Source: Polycladidibacter stylochi
Lineage (GTDB): Bacteria > Pseudomonadota > Alphaproteobacteria > Rhizobiales > Stappiaceae
DNA length: 64,000 nucleotides
Direction of reading: 5' to 3'
Assembly: GCF_001562055.1 (NCBI RefSeq)
Contig: NZ_LLWE01000019.1
Location: 161,756 to 225,755, forward strand
Position numbers and translations under genes: made by a program. The notes beneath the pieces are model-generated. The model saw nothing but the letters and a program-made list of their open reading frames with translations. It was not told the origin of the DNA and ran no database searches. Of the stretch, positions 53,475 through 63,783 are shown in pieces; positions within the stretch are counted from its first letter, which is position 1; every line of letters starts with the position of its first letter.

Positions 53475-54369
53475 AATCTGAATTGCATAAAAAGAGCTCT
53501 GTTTTTTCAACCGCCCTATTGTTCTCGAATGGCCTAACGATCAGCATATTGTCGTTTTCTACCCTGTTATCGATAAAGGACCTACGACATTAGATTACAT
53601 AAACCTAATTGGTATTCACGATACATAATTACATATGTTTAATCTGTATCGTCAATACGGCCAGAAACCCAATTACACGAGTATTCATGTTTTTAAATAG
53701 GTCTGCACTTATCAAGACAAACCTTAACCTCCATATCGACCATATTTTACTATTACTTCATACTAATGCATATCGGAGCAGTTCAATACGCAGACTAGTC
53801 ACTTTGAATTATTAGCGTTAGAGAGGGAGTGATTTTTCGAGTATTAATAGCCATTTTCAACTTTAAGGTTGGGACATGCAAATAATATTCATCTGCATAA
53901 TTTGTTATTATTTTATCCCCAACAATAAACAAGGTAAGAATTACGAGATTACGCTTCATCACCATCGGTATTAATTATTAGTCAAAGTGTCGCTAAACAA
54001 ATTCCTTTAAGTAAATTAACGATGGTAATAAATATTTATACATTCAGAAAAATAAATTATCACTCTTATTACATTTTTTTACAATATCCACTTAATGCAT
54101 ACATTAATTTCCCGCCCTATTCTCAAAGTGAAAAATTAATATTGCAATTCCTATTAGAAAATCTAGGTTTTTCTAAATATTTACCAATATATATTATTTA
54201 ATTATGATGCATAAAATCAAACTAGACGTTAATTAAGTGTATATTTGAGCGCTTCAATCTATGATTTACTTGCGCTTAATCAAAGACTACCGGTCACCAA
54301 GTGGGATTAATGAGTATATATTAATTAATGTAGCTCATTTATGAGCATTCCTTTACTGGAGCCTATGGG
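53475..54369. other. Long AT-rich intergenic region before nosR
   Basis: 895 bp with no gene recognised; a 68-codon frame at 53609-53815 has no family resemblance. The T1SS operon should end near 53480-53530, and the nosR promoter lies at the right end, with an FNR/NnrR-like box at 54270-54283. The rest is AT-rich DNA without clear repeats. Confidence 0.65.
54270..54283 (+). promoter_or_regulatory. FNR/NnrR-like box upstream of nosR
   Basis: TTGCGCTTAATCAA combines a TTGCG half-site, as in NnrR-type sites, with the FNR half-site ATCAA. With activation from -41.5, transcription would start near 54318; ATTAAT at 54306-54311 could serve as -10 box, leaving a leader of about 52 nt. This is the only site of this kind seen in the gap. 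Confidence 0.6.
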
Positions 54370-56565
54370 ATGATCAAGCGTTTGATGCATACACACGAAT
54401 GGATACGTGCTATATGCAGCATACTAATAATTCTTTGTATTTCGCAGGGTGCGTTCGCCGCCCCTGTCCTCAAGCGCTTTATACAAACAGTGCCGCCAGC
54501 CGAATTGGTTGCAGGCGCTGACAGTTTTGGTGCTATACGTTCGGATTATCCTATCGCTCCGATACTGAAAAACTCAAAGCGCATTGGGTGGGCTTACGTT
54601 ACTTCAGATTTTGTTGGAACCACGGGCTATTCTGGCAAGCCCATTCATACAATGGTTGCTATTGATGATAATGCTGTCATCCTCGGGGCAGACCTGATTG
54701 AACACTCCGAACCTATTGTTCTGGTTGGTATTCCAAATGAAAAAATCAAAGCGTTAACACGCTCCTATGTGGGGGTTAATCTTGTCAAGGAAGCCGAGAC
54801 AGGCGGCGAATCCCATGATGTTGATATTATTTCAGGAGCAACTGTAACAATCATCGTCATTGACGATTCTATTATTCGCTCTGGTTTGAAAGTTGCCAGA
54901 GCTTTAGGGCTTGGTGGTCTACACCAAGAACATAAAGAAAAGCGTTTTGAGGTCGATGAAAATGCAACAGCTTTTACAAGCTGGGGGGAGCTTACCGGCG
55001 ATGGCACAGTTCGACGCCTCGCACTAGATGTCTCGCAGGTAAACCAAGCATTTGCCGAAAGCGGGGATAAGCGCGCCATCAAACGTCCAGAAAAAGGGCC
55101 CAAATCCGATAGCTTTATCGATATGGCTGTCGCTCCGGTAAGTATTCCTGCCATTGGCAAGGCACTGCTCGACCCCAACGAATACGAAGCAATGCAACAA
55201 TGGCTTAAACCTGGCGAACACGCATTTCTCGTTGTTGGGCGTGGACGTTACTCCTTCAAGGGCTCAGGTTATGTACGTGGTGGCATCTTCGACCGCATTC
55301 AGCTGGTGCAAGGGGATGACAGCTATCGCTTTCGCGATAAAGTACATCGTCGTGTTGGTTCCATAGGCGCAAGTGGAGCACCTTCGTTTAAAGAAATGGA
55401 TCTGTTTAAGATCAAGGCAGGTTCTAACTTTGATCCCACCAAGCCATGGCGTTTACAATTATTGGTTCAGCGGCGTGTCGGCGCAATTGATAAGGCGTTT
55501 GTTTCGTTCGATCTTGGTTACCAATTACCAAAAAAATACACACGTCCTGTAAACCAGCCCCAAGCAACGCAAGCGACAAACCAAGCAAACAATGTAGCCC
55601 TAGAAGATGAACGGGCAGCAAAACAAGCGCTTTGGAAACGTATTTGGTGGCAAAAACGTTTTGAGATAGCTGGCCTTGTAACAATGCTTGCTGTTTTAAC
55701 AACTGCATTCTTTTTCCAAGGATACTTGGCAAAATCAGCTCGGGTAACGTTTTGGTTCCGTATCAGCTATTTAACGGTAACGCTTTTCTTCCTCGGCTGG
55801 TATGCCAATGCACAGCTATCTGTTGTCAACCTCATGGCACTTGCAGGCACCTTAACCTCAGGGTTCAGTTGGGATGCCTTCCTAATGGAGCCGCTCACTT
55901 TCATTCTTTGGTTCTCAGTAGCTGCCGCAATTATTTTTTGGGGCCGCGGGGCCTACTGTGGCTGGCTCTGCCCATTTGGTGCATTACAAGAGCTCCTGAA
56001 CCGCTTGGCCAAGCTTTGCAAGCTACCGCAGTGGACGCTTCCTTTCGGGCTTAATGAGCGGTTGTGGGCACTAAAATACGTAATCTTCTTAGTTCTATTT
56101 GGTATCTCACTTGCTTCAATGCCATGGGCTGAGCGCTTTGCGGAAGTTGAGCCATTCAAAACCGCAATAATTTTAAAGTTTGATCGCAGTTGGCCATTTG
56201 TGCTGTTTGCGCTTGCCGTATTGGCACCTGGTTTGTTTATTGAGCGGTTTTATTGCCGCTACTTGTGCCCACTTGGGGGCGCACTCGCAATACCTGCTAG
56301 AATGCGCATGTTTGATTGGCTCAAACGCTACCCAGAGTGCGGACGTCCATGCCAGACTTGTGGCAACGAATGCCCCGTTCAGGCCATACACCCAACAGGT
56401 GAGATTAATCCGAACGAATGCGTTAACTGCCTCCACTGTCAAGTACTTTATAATTGCGAGACGAAGTGCCCTGTCGTCATACGCAAAATGAAGCGACGTA
56501 CGCATCTTGCTGCGTCAACTTCGAAACCTTCGGTGCACATATCAACAGCACCTTCCAAATCATAA
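54370..56565 (+). CDS. nosR: NosR, membrane flavo-iron-sulfur protein for N2O reduction
   Basis: 731 residues. A signal segment (about 12-30) is followed by a periplasmic FMN-binding domain with the flavinylation motif D152-I-I-S-G-A-T158, where NosX/ApbE would attach FMN. A long periplasmic region follows, then about five or six membrane helices. The cytoplasmic polyferredoxin part has [26 protein letters not shown] and two Cys clusters CQTCGNECP and CVNCLHC..C...CP (about 655-700). NosR is thought to pass electrons from quinol to NosZ and is needed for nosZ expression or activity. It is first gene of nosRZDFYLX. Confidence 0.95.
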   Translation: MIKRLMHTHEWIRAICSILIILCISQGAFAAPVLKRFIQTVPPAELVAGADSFGAIRSDYPIAPILKNSKRIGWAYVTSDFVGTTGYSGKPIHTMVAIDDNAVILGADLIEHSEPIVLVGIPNEKIKALTRSYVGVNLVKEAETGGESHDVDIISGATVTIIVIDDSIIRSGLKVARALGLGGLHQEHKEKRFEVDENATAFTSWGELTGDGTVRRLALDVSQVNQAFAESGDKRAIKRPEKGPKSDSFIDMAVAPVSIPAIGKALLDPNEYEAMQQWLKPGEHAFLVVGRGRYSFKGSGYVRGGIFDRIQLVQGDDSYRFRDKVHRRVGSIGASGAPSFKEMDLFKIKAGSNFDPTKPWRLQLLVQRRVGAIDKAFVSFDLGYQLPKKYTRPVNQPQATQATNQANNVALEDERAAKQALWKRIWWQKRFEIAGLVTMLAVLTTAFFFQGYLAKSARVTFWFRISYLTVTLFFLGWYANAQLSVVNLMALAGTLTSGFSWDAFLMEPLTFILWFSVAAAIIFWGRGAYCGWLCPFGALQELLNRLAKLCKLPQWTLPFGLNERLWALKYVIFLVLFGISLASMPWAERFAEVEPFKTAIILKFDRSWPFVLFALAVLAPGLFIERFYCRYLCPLGGALAIPARMRMFDWLKRYPECGRPCQTCGNECPVQAIHPTGEINPNECVNCLHCQVLYNCETKCPVVIRKMKRRTHLAASTSKPSVHISTAPSKS

Positions 56566-56578
56566 AAGGGGAATAACT

Positions 56579-58507
56579 ATGGGTGACAAAGTGAATAAGG
56601 TCAAACAAGAAGGCTTAAATCGCCGTCAAATGCTAGGCGCTTCTGCCGCTGGCGGGAGCTTGGCTCTGCTTGGTGCTGCTGGCGGTCTCGGCGGCACGAT
56701 GAGCTCGGCTAAAGCTGCCACAGCAGGTGGCCGCAAGGTAGAGCTGGCCCCTGGCGAGCTGGACCCTTACTACGGCTTCTGGTCGTCTGGACAAACTGGC
56801 GAGCTACGGATTTTAGGCTTTCCTTCCATGCGCGAATTAATGCGTGTGCCTGTTTTCAACCGTTGCTCAGCAACTGGTTGGGGTATGACAAATGAAAGCC
56901 TTAAAGTATTAACTGAAGGTATGTTACCGGAAACCAAAGAGTTTCTAGCAAAGCAGGGAAAAAAAGCTTACGAAAACGGTGATTTACACCACCCGCACAT
57001 GTCATTCACAGACGGCACGTATGATGGCCGTTACTTGTTTATGAACGACAAGGCGAATACACGTGTCGCCCGTGTACGCTGCGATGTCATGAAATGTGAC
57101 AAGATTACCGAAATCCCTAATGCCCACGACATCCACGGGTTACGCCCGCAAAAATACCCACGTACCGGCTACGTATTCGCGAATGGCGAGCATGAAGCAC
57201 CACTGGTAAATGACGGTAAGATTCTGGATGATCCTAAACAATATGTGAATATTTTCACAGCACTTGACGGCGACACAATGAAAGTTGCCTGGCAGGTAAT
57301 GGTTTCCGGTAACTTGGATAATACAGATTGTGACTACCAAGGTAAGTATGCATTCTCAACCAGCTATAACTCAGAGATGGGTATGAACCTGGCTGAAATG
57401 ACTGCATCTGAAATGGACCATGTAGTCGTATTCAACATTGCTGAAATCGAACGTGCCGTAAAAGAAGGTGATTATAAGGAACTGAACGGAATTCCTGTTA
57501 TTGATGGCCGTAAAGGCTCCAATAAAAAGTATACCCGCTACATTCCTATTCCCAATAGCCCGCACGGCATCAACACCGCACCAGACCAAAAACACGTTGT
57601 TGTGAACGGTAAGCTATCGCCAACTTGCTCTGTCTTGGATGTGACTAAATTCGATGCATTGTTTGAAAGTGATGTGGATCCACGTTCCGCTGTTGTGGCC
57701 GAACCAGAATTGGGCCTTGGTCCTCTCCACACAGCTTTCGATGGTAAAGGCTTTGCTTACACTACACTGTTCCTTGATAGCCAAATGGTTAAATGGAACA
57801 TTGATAAAGCAATTCGCAAATATGCCGGCGAAGATGTCGATCCTATCGTTTCCAAGGTTGATGTGCATTATCAACCAGGCCACAACCACTCAACAATGGG
57901 TGAGACCAAAGAGGCCGACGGTGAGTGGTTAATTTCACTTAACAAATTCTCTAAGGACCGCTTTATCAATGTTGGACCTTTGAAGCCTGAAAATGAACAG
58001 GTCATCGACATTTCAACCGATGATATGAAAGTGGTTCATGATGGGCCAACATTTGCGGAGCCACATGATGTTATCTTGGTGCGCCGTGACATTGTAAACC
58101 CAGATAATGCGTGGAAACGTGATGATCCGATGTTCGCCGATGCCGTTGCACAGGCAAAAGCGGATGGAGTTGATCTTGAAGCTGATAGTGTTGTCATCCG
58201 CGATGGTAACAAGGTTCGCGTTTACATGACATCTATGGCACCTGTTTTTGGCTTGGAAAAGTTCACGGTCAAACAGGGTGATGAAGTCACAGTATATGTG
58301 ACGAACATCGATGATATCGACGACCTTACCCACGGCTTCACATTGGGTAACTACGGTGTTGCTATGGAACTTGCACCGCAAGCGACTGCATCAGTAACCT
58401 TTACTGCGGATCGCCCTGGTGTTCACTGGTATTACTGCCAATGGTTCTGTCATGCTCTGCACATGGAAATGCGCGGCCGCATGTTGGTTGAGCCAGTAGG
58501 AGCCTAA
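56579..58507 (+). CDS. nosZ: Nitrous oxide reductase, clade I (Tat-exported)
   Basis: 642 residues from ATG 56579 ([18 protein letters not shown]), with AAAGGGG upstream. The Tat signal [13 protein letters not shown] marks clade I NosZ. The N-terminal seven-bladed propeller carries CuZ histidines ([50 protein letters not shown]). The C-terminal cupredoxin holds CuA in [20 protein letters not shown] (about 613-632): two Cys, two His, Met and Trp all present. It reduces N2O to N2 in the periplasm, the last step of denitrification. Confidence 0.97.
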   Translation: MGDKVNKVKQEGLNRRQMLGASAAGGSLALLGAAGGLGGTMSSAKAATAGGRKVELAPGELDPYYGFWSSGQTGELRILGFPSMRELMRVPVFNRCSATGWGMTNESLKVLTEGMLPETKEFLAKQGKKAYENGDLHHPHMSFTDGTYDGRYLFMNDKANTRVARVRCDVMKCDKITEIPNAHDIHGLRPQKYPRTGYVFANGEHEAPLVNDGKILDDPKQYVNIFTALDGDTMKVAWQVMVSGNLDNTDCDYQGKYAFSTSYNSEMGMNLAEMTASEMDHVVVFNIAEIERAVKEGDYKELNGIPVIDGRKGSNKKYTRYIPIPNSPHGINTAPDQKHVVVNGKLSPTCSVLDVTKFDALFESDVDPRSAVVAEPELGLGPLHTAFDGKGFAYTTLFLDSQMVKWNIDKAIRKYAGEDVDPIVSKVDVHYQPGHNHSTMGETKEADGEWLISLNKFSKDRFINVGPLKPENEQVIDISTDDMKVVHDGPTFAEPHDVILVRRDIVNPDNAWKRDDPMFADAVAQAKADGVDLEADSVVIRDGNKVRVYMTSMAPVFGLEKFTVKQGDEVTVYVTNIDDIDDLTHGFTLGNYGVAMELAPQATASVTFTADRPGVHWYYCQWFCHALHMEMRGRMLVEPVGA

Positions 58508-58510
58508 TTC

Positions 58511-59764
58511 ATGATCCAACGTTTTCTGGCAGTTCTTTTTGCTTTAAGCAGCCCATTTTCGGCTCTTCATGCCCAAGAGCTGCCAGCAACAGGTCAGGAT
58601 CTTGCAAAGCTTATCGAAAAAACACCGAGTGGCGGGACATTACGTCTCGCCGCCGGCGAATATAATGGCCCTGTCCGTATAACGCGCCCCGTTAAGATTA
58701 TCTGCTCGAAAGGTGCTTCGATAAAGGGGACAGAAAAGGGCTCTGTTATATCCGTTGATAGCGAAGGTGTCGTTGTGCGTGGTTGCCATATAAGCGGCTC
58801 TGGAAGCAGCCATGACACCATTGATTCTGGCGTACAATTAAGCAAAGCAGCCAAAGGTGCTGTAATTGAAAATAATAGACTAGAAGGGAATTTATACGGC
58901 ATTGATGTGCATGGTGCGGCAGATGCAAAAGTAATTGGCAATACAATTATTGGCCGTCAGAACCACCGCATGAACAGCCGTGGTAACGGTGTTTATGTAT
59001 GGAATGCACCTGGTGCAGAAGTGTCATACAATAATATTCGTTTTGGACGCGATGGTATTTTTACAAATACCTCCAAGCGTAACTTGTTTACACATAACCA
59101 TTTTCAAGATTTACGATTTGCTGTGCATTACATGTACACACAAAACTCTACCGTTTCTCATAATATATCCATCGGTAATCACTTAGGTTATGCGATTATG
59201 TTTTCTAAAGGAGTGAAAGTGGAAGACAACGTTTCACTTCATGATCGTGACCAAGGCATAATGTTGAATTATGCTAATAATGGTACAATTAAAGGCAATT
59301 ATGTCAGTGGCATTAAAGGGCGTTCGCTCTTTATATATAATGCCCACAAAAACGTAATATCCGGAAATCGTTTTGAAAATAGCGAAATTGGCATTCATTT
59401 TACTGCCGGCTCCGAAGGCAATACTATTTTTGGCAATGCTTTTATCAATAATAGACAGCAGGTTAAGTATGTCGGAAGTAAATGGGTAGACTGGAGCGCA
59501 TCGGGGACAGGTAATTACTGGTCGGATCATGCGGCCTATGACATGAATAACGACGGCTTTGCCGATGCTCCTTATCGACCAAACGATACAATGGATCATA
59601 TTTTATGGACGCAGCCCGCTGCAAAATTATTACTGGGCAGCCCGGCTGTGCAGCTGGTTCGCTGGGGACAAAAAGCCTTTCCTGCGACCCTTCCAGGTGG
59701 TGTTATTGACCGGCACCCTTTGATAAAACCTTTCAAGCCAAAGGCCATGGAGGCTGTACAATGA
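58511..59764 (+). CDS. nosD: NosD, periplasmic beta-helix protein for CuZ assembly
   Basis: 417 residues with a signal peptide (cleaved near LHAQ). A right-handed parallel beta-helix made of repeated NxIxGN-type turns fills residues about 60-330 (VIENNRLEGNLYGIDVHGA, VEDNVSLHDRDQGIM, VISGNRFENSEIGIHFTAG). GTGNYWSDHAAYDMNNDGFAD with a Ca-loop-like segment follows. NosD works with the ABC complex NosFY to deliver sulfur or copper species for the CuZ centre of NosZ. It starts three bases after nosZ; its end overlaps nosF by four bases. Confidence 0.95.
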   Translation: MIQRFLAVLFALSSPFSALHAQELPATGQDLAKLIEKTPSGGTLRLAAGEYNGPVRITRPVKIICSKGASIKGTEKGSVISVDSEGVVVRGCHISGSGSSHDTIDSGVQLSKAAKGAVIENNRLEGNLYGIDVHGAADAKVIGNTIIGRQNHRMNSRGNGVYVWNAPGAEVSYNNIRFGRDGIFTNTSKRNLFTHNHFQDLRFAVHYMYTQNSTVSHNISIGNHLGYAIMFSKGVKVEDNVSLHDRDQGIMLNYANNGTIKGNYVSGIKGRSLFIYNAHKNVISGNRFENSEIGIHFTAGSEGNTIFGNAFINNRQQVKYVGSKWVDWSASGTGNYWSDHAAYDMNNDGFADAPYRPNDTMDHILWTQPAAKLLLGSPAVQLVRWGQKAFPATLPGGVIDRHPLIKPFKPKAMEAVQ

Positions 59765-60648
59765 CACTATCAATTCAAGGTGCCAGTGTACGGCGCGGGA
59801 AATTGGAGACGTTAAAAAACGTATCATTTGACATAAAGGCAGGCGAAAGAGTTGCCCTTATTGGCCATAATGGTGCTGGTAAAACCACACTCATGAAAGC
59901 TTGCCTGGGCTTACTTCCCCTATTTTCTGGGAGCATAAGCGTACTCGGCGATAAACCAGGTGGAACAGCAGCACGTGAAGCAACGGCATACCTGCCTGAA
60001 AATGTCAGTTTCCATCCTGCTCTAAGCGGTATTGAAGTTCTTTCTATGCTGGCAGCCCTCAAGGGTGCTGACGATAATATTCGCGATCTGTTGGATATAG
60101 TAGGATTACACGAAGCAGCAGAGCGAAGAGTTGGTACCTATTCCAAGGGTATGCGACAACGGCTTGGGTTGGCCCAAGTTTTACTGGCAAACCCAAAACT
60201 GGCAATTCTAGATGAACCAACAAGCGGCCTTGATCCTATTTCACGTAGTGATTTTTATCGCTTGGTTGATGGACTGGCCCAAAAAGGCTGCGCTGTACTC
60301 ATTTCTTCGCATGCGTTAACCGAGCTCGAAGCCAAAACAGACCGGATAACAGTATTGCGTCATGGAGAACTTGTTGTAAGCGATAGCCTATCAGCGCTGC
60401 GAGCTGAGGCAGGCTTACCCATTAGATTCCATATACGAACAACTGTTGAAGCCGCCGATGAATTTGCCACTACTCTGGGCGGACAACGGGTTAATGGCCA
60501 ACAAATAGAATTAAGCTGTTTACCAGAGCAAAAACTGGCAGTGCTTTCTCAAATTACATCACTTGGCTCTAAGGTTCTTGATGTGGATATCATTCCACCG
60601 CACCTTGATGACTTGTATCGTTATTTCAGCGCGGAGGAGCAACAATGA
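59761..60648 (+). CDS. nosF: NosF, ABC ATPase for CuZ maturation
   Basis: 295 residues, one ABC domain. Walker A GHNGAGKTTLMKACLGL, signature YSKGMRQRLGLAQVLL, Walker B LAILDEPTSGLDP and H-loop SSHALTELEAKTD are intact. It powers the NosDFY complex. It overlaps nosD (ATGA) and nosY (four bases), so the three are translationally coupled. Confidence 0.95.
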   Translation: MTLSIQGASVRRGKLETLKNVSFDIKAGERVALIGHNGAGKTTLMKACLGLLPLFSGSISVLGDKPGGTAAREATAYLPENVSFHPALSGIEVLSMLAALKGADDNIRDLLDIVGLHEAAERRVGTYSKGMRQRLGLAQVLLANPKLAILDEPTSGLDPISRSDFYRLVDGLAQKGCAVLISSHALTELEAKTDRITVLRHGELVVSDSLSALRAEAGLPIRFHIRTTVEAADEFATTLGGQRVNGQQIELSCLPEQKLAVLSQITSLGSKVLDVDIIPPHLDDLYRYFSAEEQQ

Positions 60649-61466
60649 GAGCCATTTTAGCAATTGCCGCAAGTGAATTTAGAATATCCCGCCGCAATAA
60701 TCTGCTACGCGCTTCTGTGGTCATCATGGTACTGTTCTCCTGCGCCTTAACCCTATTAGGCTCTGGTGCAACAGGTACGCTAGGGGTGGATATGCTCACA
60801 GCTTCAAGCGCTAGCCTTGCAACGCTTTCTGTCTATATTGTTCCCCTGATTGCGCTGTTATTGTCTTTTGACGCGATAGCGGGTGAAGTAGAGCGTGGCA
60901 CGCTCGCCCTTGTTCTCACATATCCAGCGCCTCGCTTTTCTCTCATCATTGGCAAGTTATTTGCTCATTTACTTTCTTTGGCTGTGGCATTGGTTTTGGG
61001 CTATGGCGCTGCGATAGTTGTTACCATGTTTATGGGCGCTGTGAATGTGGCTGGTTTGCTGATTATGCTCAAGCTACTTTTTGGTGCTGTATTGCTCGGA
61101 GCTGCCTTTTTAGGACTCGGTTATGCATTGTCAGCTTGGTCACGAAGTGCTGGTGCGGCAGCTGGTTATGTCATTGGCGTATGGTTGGTCTTTGTGGTGC
61201 TTTACGATATTGGCTTACTGGCTGGTTTGATGGTGGATGCCAGCGATGGCATTTTTACGAAAGAATTCTTTCCCTGGTTATTAATCGCCAACCCAGCCGA
61301 TGCATTTCGCTTGGTAACATTACCCAGCGGGCAAGCAGCCGAATTGGCTTCGGGCTTCGTAACATCCGCTAATGCTGTGGGGTTGGCTCCTTTACTCTCT
61401 TTAGTAATATGGCCCGTATTCACCCTAGTACTCGCATGGACAGCAATACAGAGGGTGGAGCCGTGA
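60645..61466 (+). CDS. nosY: NosY, ABC permease for CuZ maturation
   Basis: 273 residues, six predicted membrane helices (about 20-40, 55-75, 100-125, 135-160, 170-195, 245-268). Near helix 2 the sequence SFDAIAGEVERGTLALVLTYPAPR is a NosY/ABC-2 hallmark, forming the coupling region. It forms the membrane core of NosDFY. Its last four bases overlap the GTG start of nosL. Confidence 0.94.
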   Translation: MRAILAIAASEFRISRRNNLLRASVVIMVLFSCALTLLGSGATGTLGVDMLTASSASLATLSVYIVPLIALLLSFDAIAGEVERGTLALVLTYPAPRFSLIIGKLFAHLLSLAVALVLGYGAAIVVTMFMGAVNVAGLLIMLKLLFGAVLLGAAFLGLGYALSAWSRSAGAAAGYVIGVWLVFVVLYDIGLLAGLMVDASDGIFTKEFFPWLLIANPADAFRLVTLPSGQAAELASGFVTSANAVGLAPLLSLVIWPVFTLVLAWTAIQRVEP

Positions 61467-61984
61467 AAAAGTTCGTATTACCTCTTCTGTGCCTCTTGTT
61501 GACAGCTTGTAGTAGCGATGGCGAAAAGTCTACAAAACGACCTGGTGCCGTTGCACTCACTGCTGATGCAGTAAGCCACTACTGCCAAATGAATGTACTG
61601 GAGCATCCAGGACCCAAGGCGCAAATACATATTGCTGATGCACCAGCACCTTTGTTTTTTGCGCAAGTTCGCGATGCAATCGCCTTTCTTAAGTCAGAAG
61701 AACGTCCAGGTGAAGTTGTTGCTGTTTACGTTTCTGACATGGGCAAGGCAAAGAGTTGGGAACACCCAGGCATCCACAACTGGATATTAGCGCAAAATGC
61801 AATGTTTGTTGTTGGCGCTCATCAAGCTGGTGGTATGGGGGCCCCGGAGGTGGTGCCATTCGGTAGCCTAGAAAAGGCCAATTTATATGCCGCTAGAAAA
61901 GGTGGACGCGTGATGACCCTTAAAGAAATTCCGAGTGAGGCAGTTTTAGGCGGAATTAATCTTTTTCAGGAGAATGAGCAATGA
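61463..61984 (+). CDS. nosL: NosL, copper chaperone lipoprotein
   Basis: 173 residues from the GTG at 61463, which overlaps the nosY stop and has GGAG upstream; a longer ATG form at 61409 is unlikely because it would run through the end of nosY and lose the signal. A lipoprotein signal ends LLLTACSS. The conserved Cu(I)-binding motif appears as HYCQMNVLEHPGPKAQI (Cys-x-Met with downstream His). NosL supplies copper for the NosZ centres on the periplasmic side of the membrane. Confidence 0.94.
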   Translation: MKKFVLPLLCLLLTACSSDGEKSTKRPGAVALTADAVSHYCQMNVLEHPGPKAQIHIADAPAPLFFAQVRDAIAFLKSEERPGEVVAVYVSDMGKAKSWEHPGIHNWILAQNAMFVVGAHQAGGMGAPEVVPFGSLEKANLYAARKGGRVMTLKEIPSEAVLGGINLFQENEQ

Positions 61985-62907
61985 AGCGCAGAAGATTTAT
62001 AAAAATAATGGCAAGTGCCACTGCCTGCTGTGCGTTACCGAGCCTTGCTTTTGCTAGTACTCAAAACAGCAACCAATGGCATGGGGTTGCATTGGGTGCC
62101 AAAGCATCGCTTTATATCGATCACCCTGATGCCTCCCGTCTTATCAAGCTGGCGCATAATGAAATTCTCCGATTAGAAAAGACTTTTAGCCTTTATCTTA
62201 ATACCAGTGTCATAAGCCAACTAAATCGTAAGGGCTACGTGGAAGAGGTGCCCTTTGAGTTGCTAGAATTGCTTTCATTAGCCCAGCAAGTCCATAACGC
62301 AACGAATGGGTATTTTGACCCAACAATTCAGCCCGTATGGCAGCTATATGCGCAGCGGGCCATGCAAGGCCGTCGACCAACATCAGAAGAAATATCTGCT
62401 GTACACAACCTTGTAGGTTTTGAAAGTGTTGAATTCAATGCCCAACGCGTTGCCTTTCAAAAACCGGGAATGGCTCTTACGTTTAATGGTATCGCCCAGG
62501 GCTTTATTGCAGATAAAGTGAAAAAACTACTGGTGGAAGAGGGATTAGAAAATGCCCTTATTGAAACCGGTGAAATTTATGCTCTCGGTCACAAAGCAGG
62601 CTCCAAGCCATGGCGTGTGGGTATAAGTAATGGTGGCGCAAAGCCTGTAGAGACCATTGCCCTGAGTAATCAAGCCGTTGCCACCTCTTCACCCAATGCA
62701 ACACTGTTTTCTGAACAAGCAGGCGCCGGTCATATACTTAATCCGCAAAATTGTATGCCTGGTGATAAGTGGCAATTAATCAGTGTTACAGACAGTTCGG
62801 CAGCAATTGCCGATGCACTTTCGACAGCCCTCTGTTTAATGGATGAGCAAAGTACTCAAAAAGCTCTAGAGCACTTCCCAAATGCCCGACTGGTCGTGCA
62901 ATCCTAA
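61981..62907 (+). CDS. nosX: NosX, ApbE-type FAD:protein FMN transferase
   Basis: 308 residues. A Tat-like signal MKRRRFIKIMASATACC is cleaved near AFAS. The ApbE fold is shown by LEKTFSLYLNTSVISQLNRKG, NATNGYFDPTIQPVWQLY, LTFNGIAQGFIADKVKKLL, ALIETGEIYALGHKAGSKPW and IADALSTALCLM. It attaches FMN covalently to the SGAT threonine of NosR. It overlaps nosL by four bases and is last in the operon; a terminator follows. Confidence 0.95.
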   Translation: MKRRRFIKIMASATACCALPSLAFASTQNSNQWHGVALGAKASLYIDHPDASRLIKLAHNEILRLEKTFSLYLNTSVISQLNRKGYVEEVPFELLELLSLAQQVHNATNGYFDPTIQPVWQLYAQRAMQGRRPTSEEISAVHNLVGFESVEFNAQRVAFQKPGMALTFNGIAQGFIADKVKKLLVEEGLENALIETGEIYALGHKAGSKPWRVGISNGGAKPVETIALSNQAVATSSPNATLFSEQAGAGHILNPQNCMPGDKWQLISVTDSSAAIADALSTALCLMDEQSTQKALEHFPNARLVVQS

Positions 62908-62916
62908 CTCATAGCT

Positions 62917-62935
62917 GTGGCCCGTTGCGGGCCAC
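62917..62935 (+). terminator. Terminator hairpin after nosX
   Basis: GTGGCCCG / CGGGCCAC, loop TTG, eight perfect pairs, ten bases after the nosX stop, followed by a T-rich stretch (CCTTTTGTG). Confidence 0.75.
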
Positions 62936-63081
62936 ATGCCTTTTGTGTGCTTCAATGAAATACCATTGTGCTTTAGACACCCCATTAAAAGGAAAGGATA
63001 ATTTTGAGTGGTCACAACATTGGCCAGCCCAACTTAAAATGCCCGATATAATTGCGCTAACCATAACAAATACCCACAATA

Positions 63082-63116
63082 AGCAGGGCCCGATACACTT
63101 AAGTATCAGACCCGCT
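63082..63116. terminator. Second terminator-like hairpin downstream of nosX
   Basis: AGCAGGGCCCGATAC pairs imperfectly with GTATCAGACCCGCT around loop ACTTAA; TTTGTT follows. It may be a backup terminator. Confidence 0.5.
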
Positions 63117-63173
63117 TTGTTATAGGGCAAATGAATACTCAATTATCTATTAAAAGTGTGAGCAATTACGATG

Positions 63174-63277
63174 GGCGTTGATGGTTTGGATGCCTCTCCC
63201 TTTGTCCGTGAGATCAGATCTCACCATTCTGGCACATTCTGATGCCGCCGGGGTGGGGCATCCAAACCATCAACGCC
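63174..63277. repeat. Long inverted repeat: 21-bp perfect arms enclosing a 17-bp palindrome
   Basis: The arm starting GGCGTTGATGG (63174-63194) is the exact reverse complement of 63257-63277. The 62-bp interior contains GTGAGATCAGATCTCAC (about 63209-63225), itself palindromic. The right arm ends nine bases before the stop of the immunity-like gene on the minus strand. This could be a large terminator, a MITE-like element, or a remnant of mobile-element ends next to the IS debris. It does not show integron attC core sites. Confidence 0.6.
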
Positions 63278-63285
63278 GCAACCTC

Positions 63286-63642
63286 TTATTCGCCATCATA
63301 CTCTATTGTTGTCTCTAAAGCACTTCTTAGCCAATCCCAAAAATTGACTTCTGCTTGCTTATCTTCATAACCAGGACTAGCAAAGTCATGTATTATAACG
63401 ACTCCTGGTCTATCTTTTTCCCAACATGCAACATCATCATTATCTTCTCGGCGGGCAAACGGAACTAGGGAGCGCGTTGGATAACGCTCCTCTAAACCAT
63501 TGAGTCTAACCCTGAGCTGCTCATACTGTAAGATAATCCACGGATCAAAATCCAATAATCCTTGATCAACTACCCTTAAAAAATCTTTCGGATAGTTGAA
63601 CCATGCAGGTGTCTCAGAGGCATTTAGTAACTGTTCGTCCAT
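63286..63642 (-). CDS. Small acidic protein resembling SUKH/SMI1-KNR4-type immunity proteins
   Basis: 118 residues, acidic, Trp/Phe-rich, no signal peptide. SLVPFARREDNDDVACWEKD followed by GVVIIHDFASPGYED and WDWLRSALE resembles the SMI1/KNR4 (SUKH) superfamily, whose bacterial members are often immunity proteins against contact-dependent or polymorphic toxins. No toxin gene is visible in the window, so it may be an orphan copy. Adjacent IS remnants and the inverted repeat suggest a rearranged accessory region. Similarity is by eye only. Confidence 0.6.
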   Translation of the reverse strand: MDEQLLNASETPAWFNYPKDFLRVVDQGLLDFDPWIILQYEQLRVRLNGLEERYPTRSLVPFARREDNDDVACWEKDRPGVVIIHDFASPGYEDKQAEVNFWDWLRSALETTIEYDGE

Positions 63643-63721
63643 TTAATCTATAGATCCTGTGAAAGGCGAGCCATTAGGATAAGTATTGCGGAAAGACGAA
63701 CTCTGCTTGCCTATTCTCAAC

Positions 63722-63783
63722 TGGACTGCGTCTCCCCAAGTTCCCTCCAAGTTTTGAGAGGATCCTTGTTTTCTATTTAAGCC
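63722..63783 (-). mobile_element. Probable IS3-family right end
   Basis: The sequence beginning TGGACTGCGTCTCCCC near 63722 looks like an IS3-type terminal inverted repeat. It is 62 bp beyond the stop codon of the transposase fragment at 63784-63859. No matching left end is inside the window, so this is not fully supported. Confidence 0.4.

Larger units (their letters stand above)
62936..63285. other. Gap between the nos operon and the immunity-like gene
   Basis: About 350 bp without a convincing gene. It holds a second terminator-like hairpin (63082-63116) and a long inverted repeat (63174-63277), both annotated separately. No transposase frame is seen here. Confidence 0.6.

Noticed and set aside
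53609..53815. 68-codon frame in the gap before nosR
   Set aside because: AT-rich, no ribosome-binding site, no recognisable sequence pattern.
63174..63277. Integron attC site
   Set aside because: Size fits loosely, but the ends lack the RYYYAAC and GTTRRRY core sites and no integrase or cassette array is nearby.
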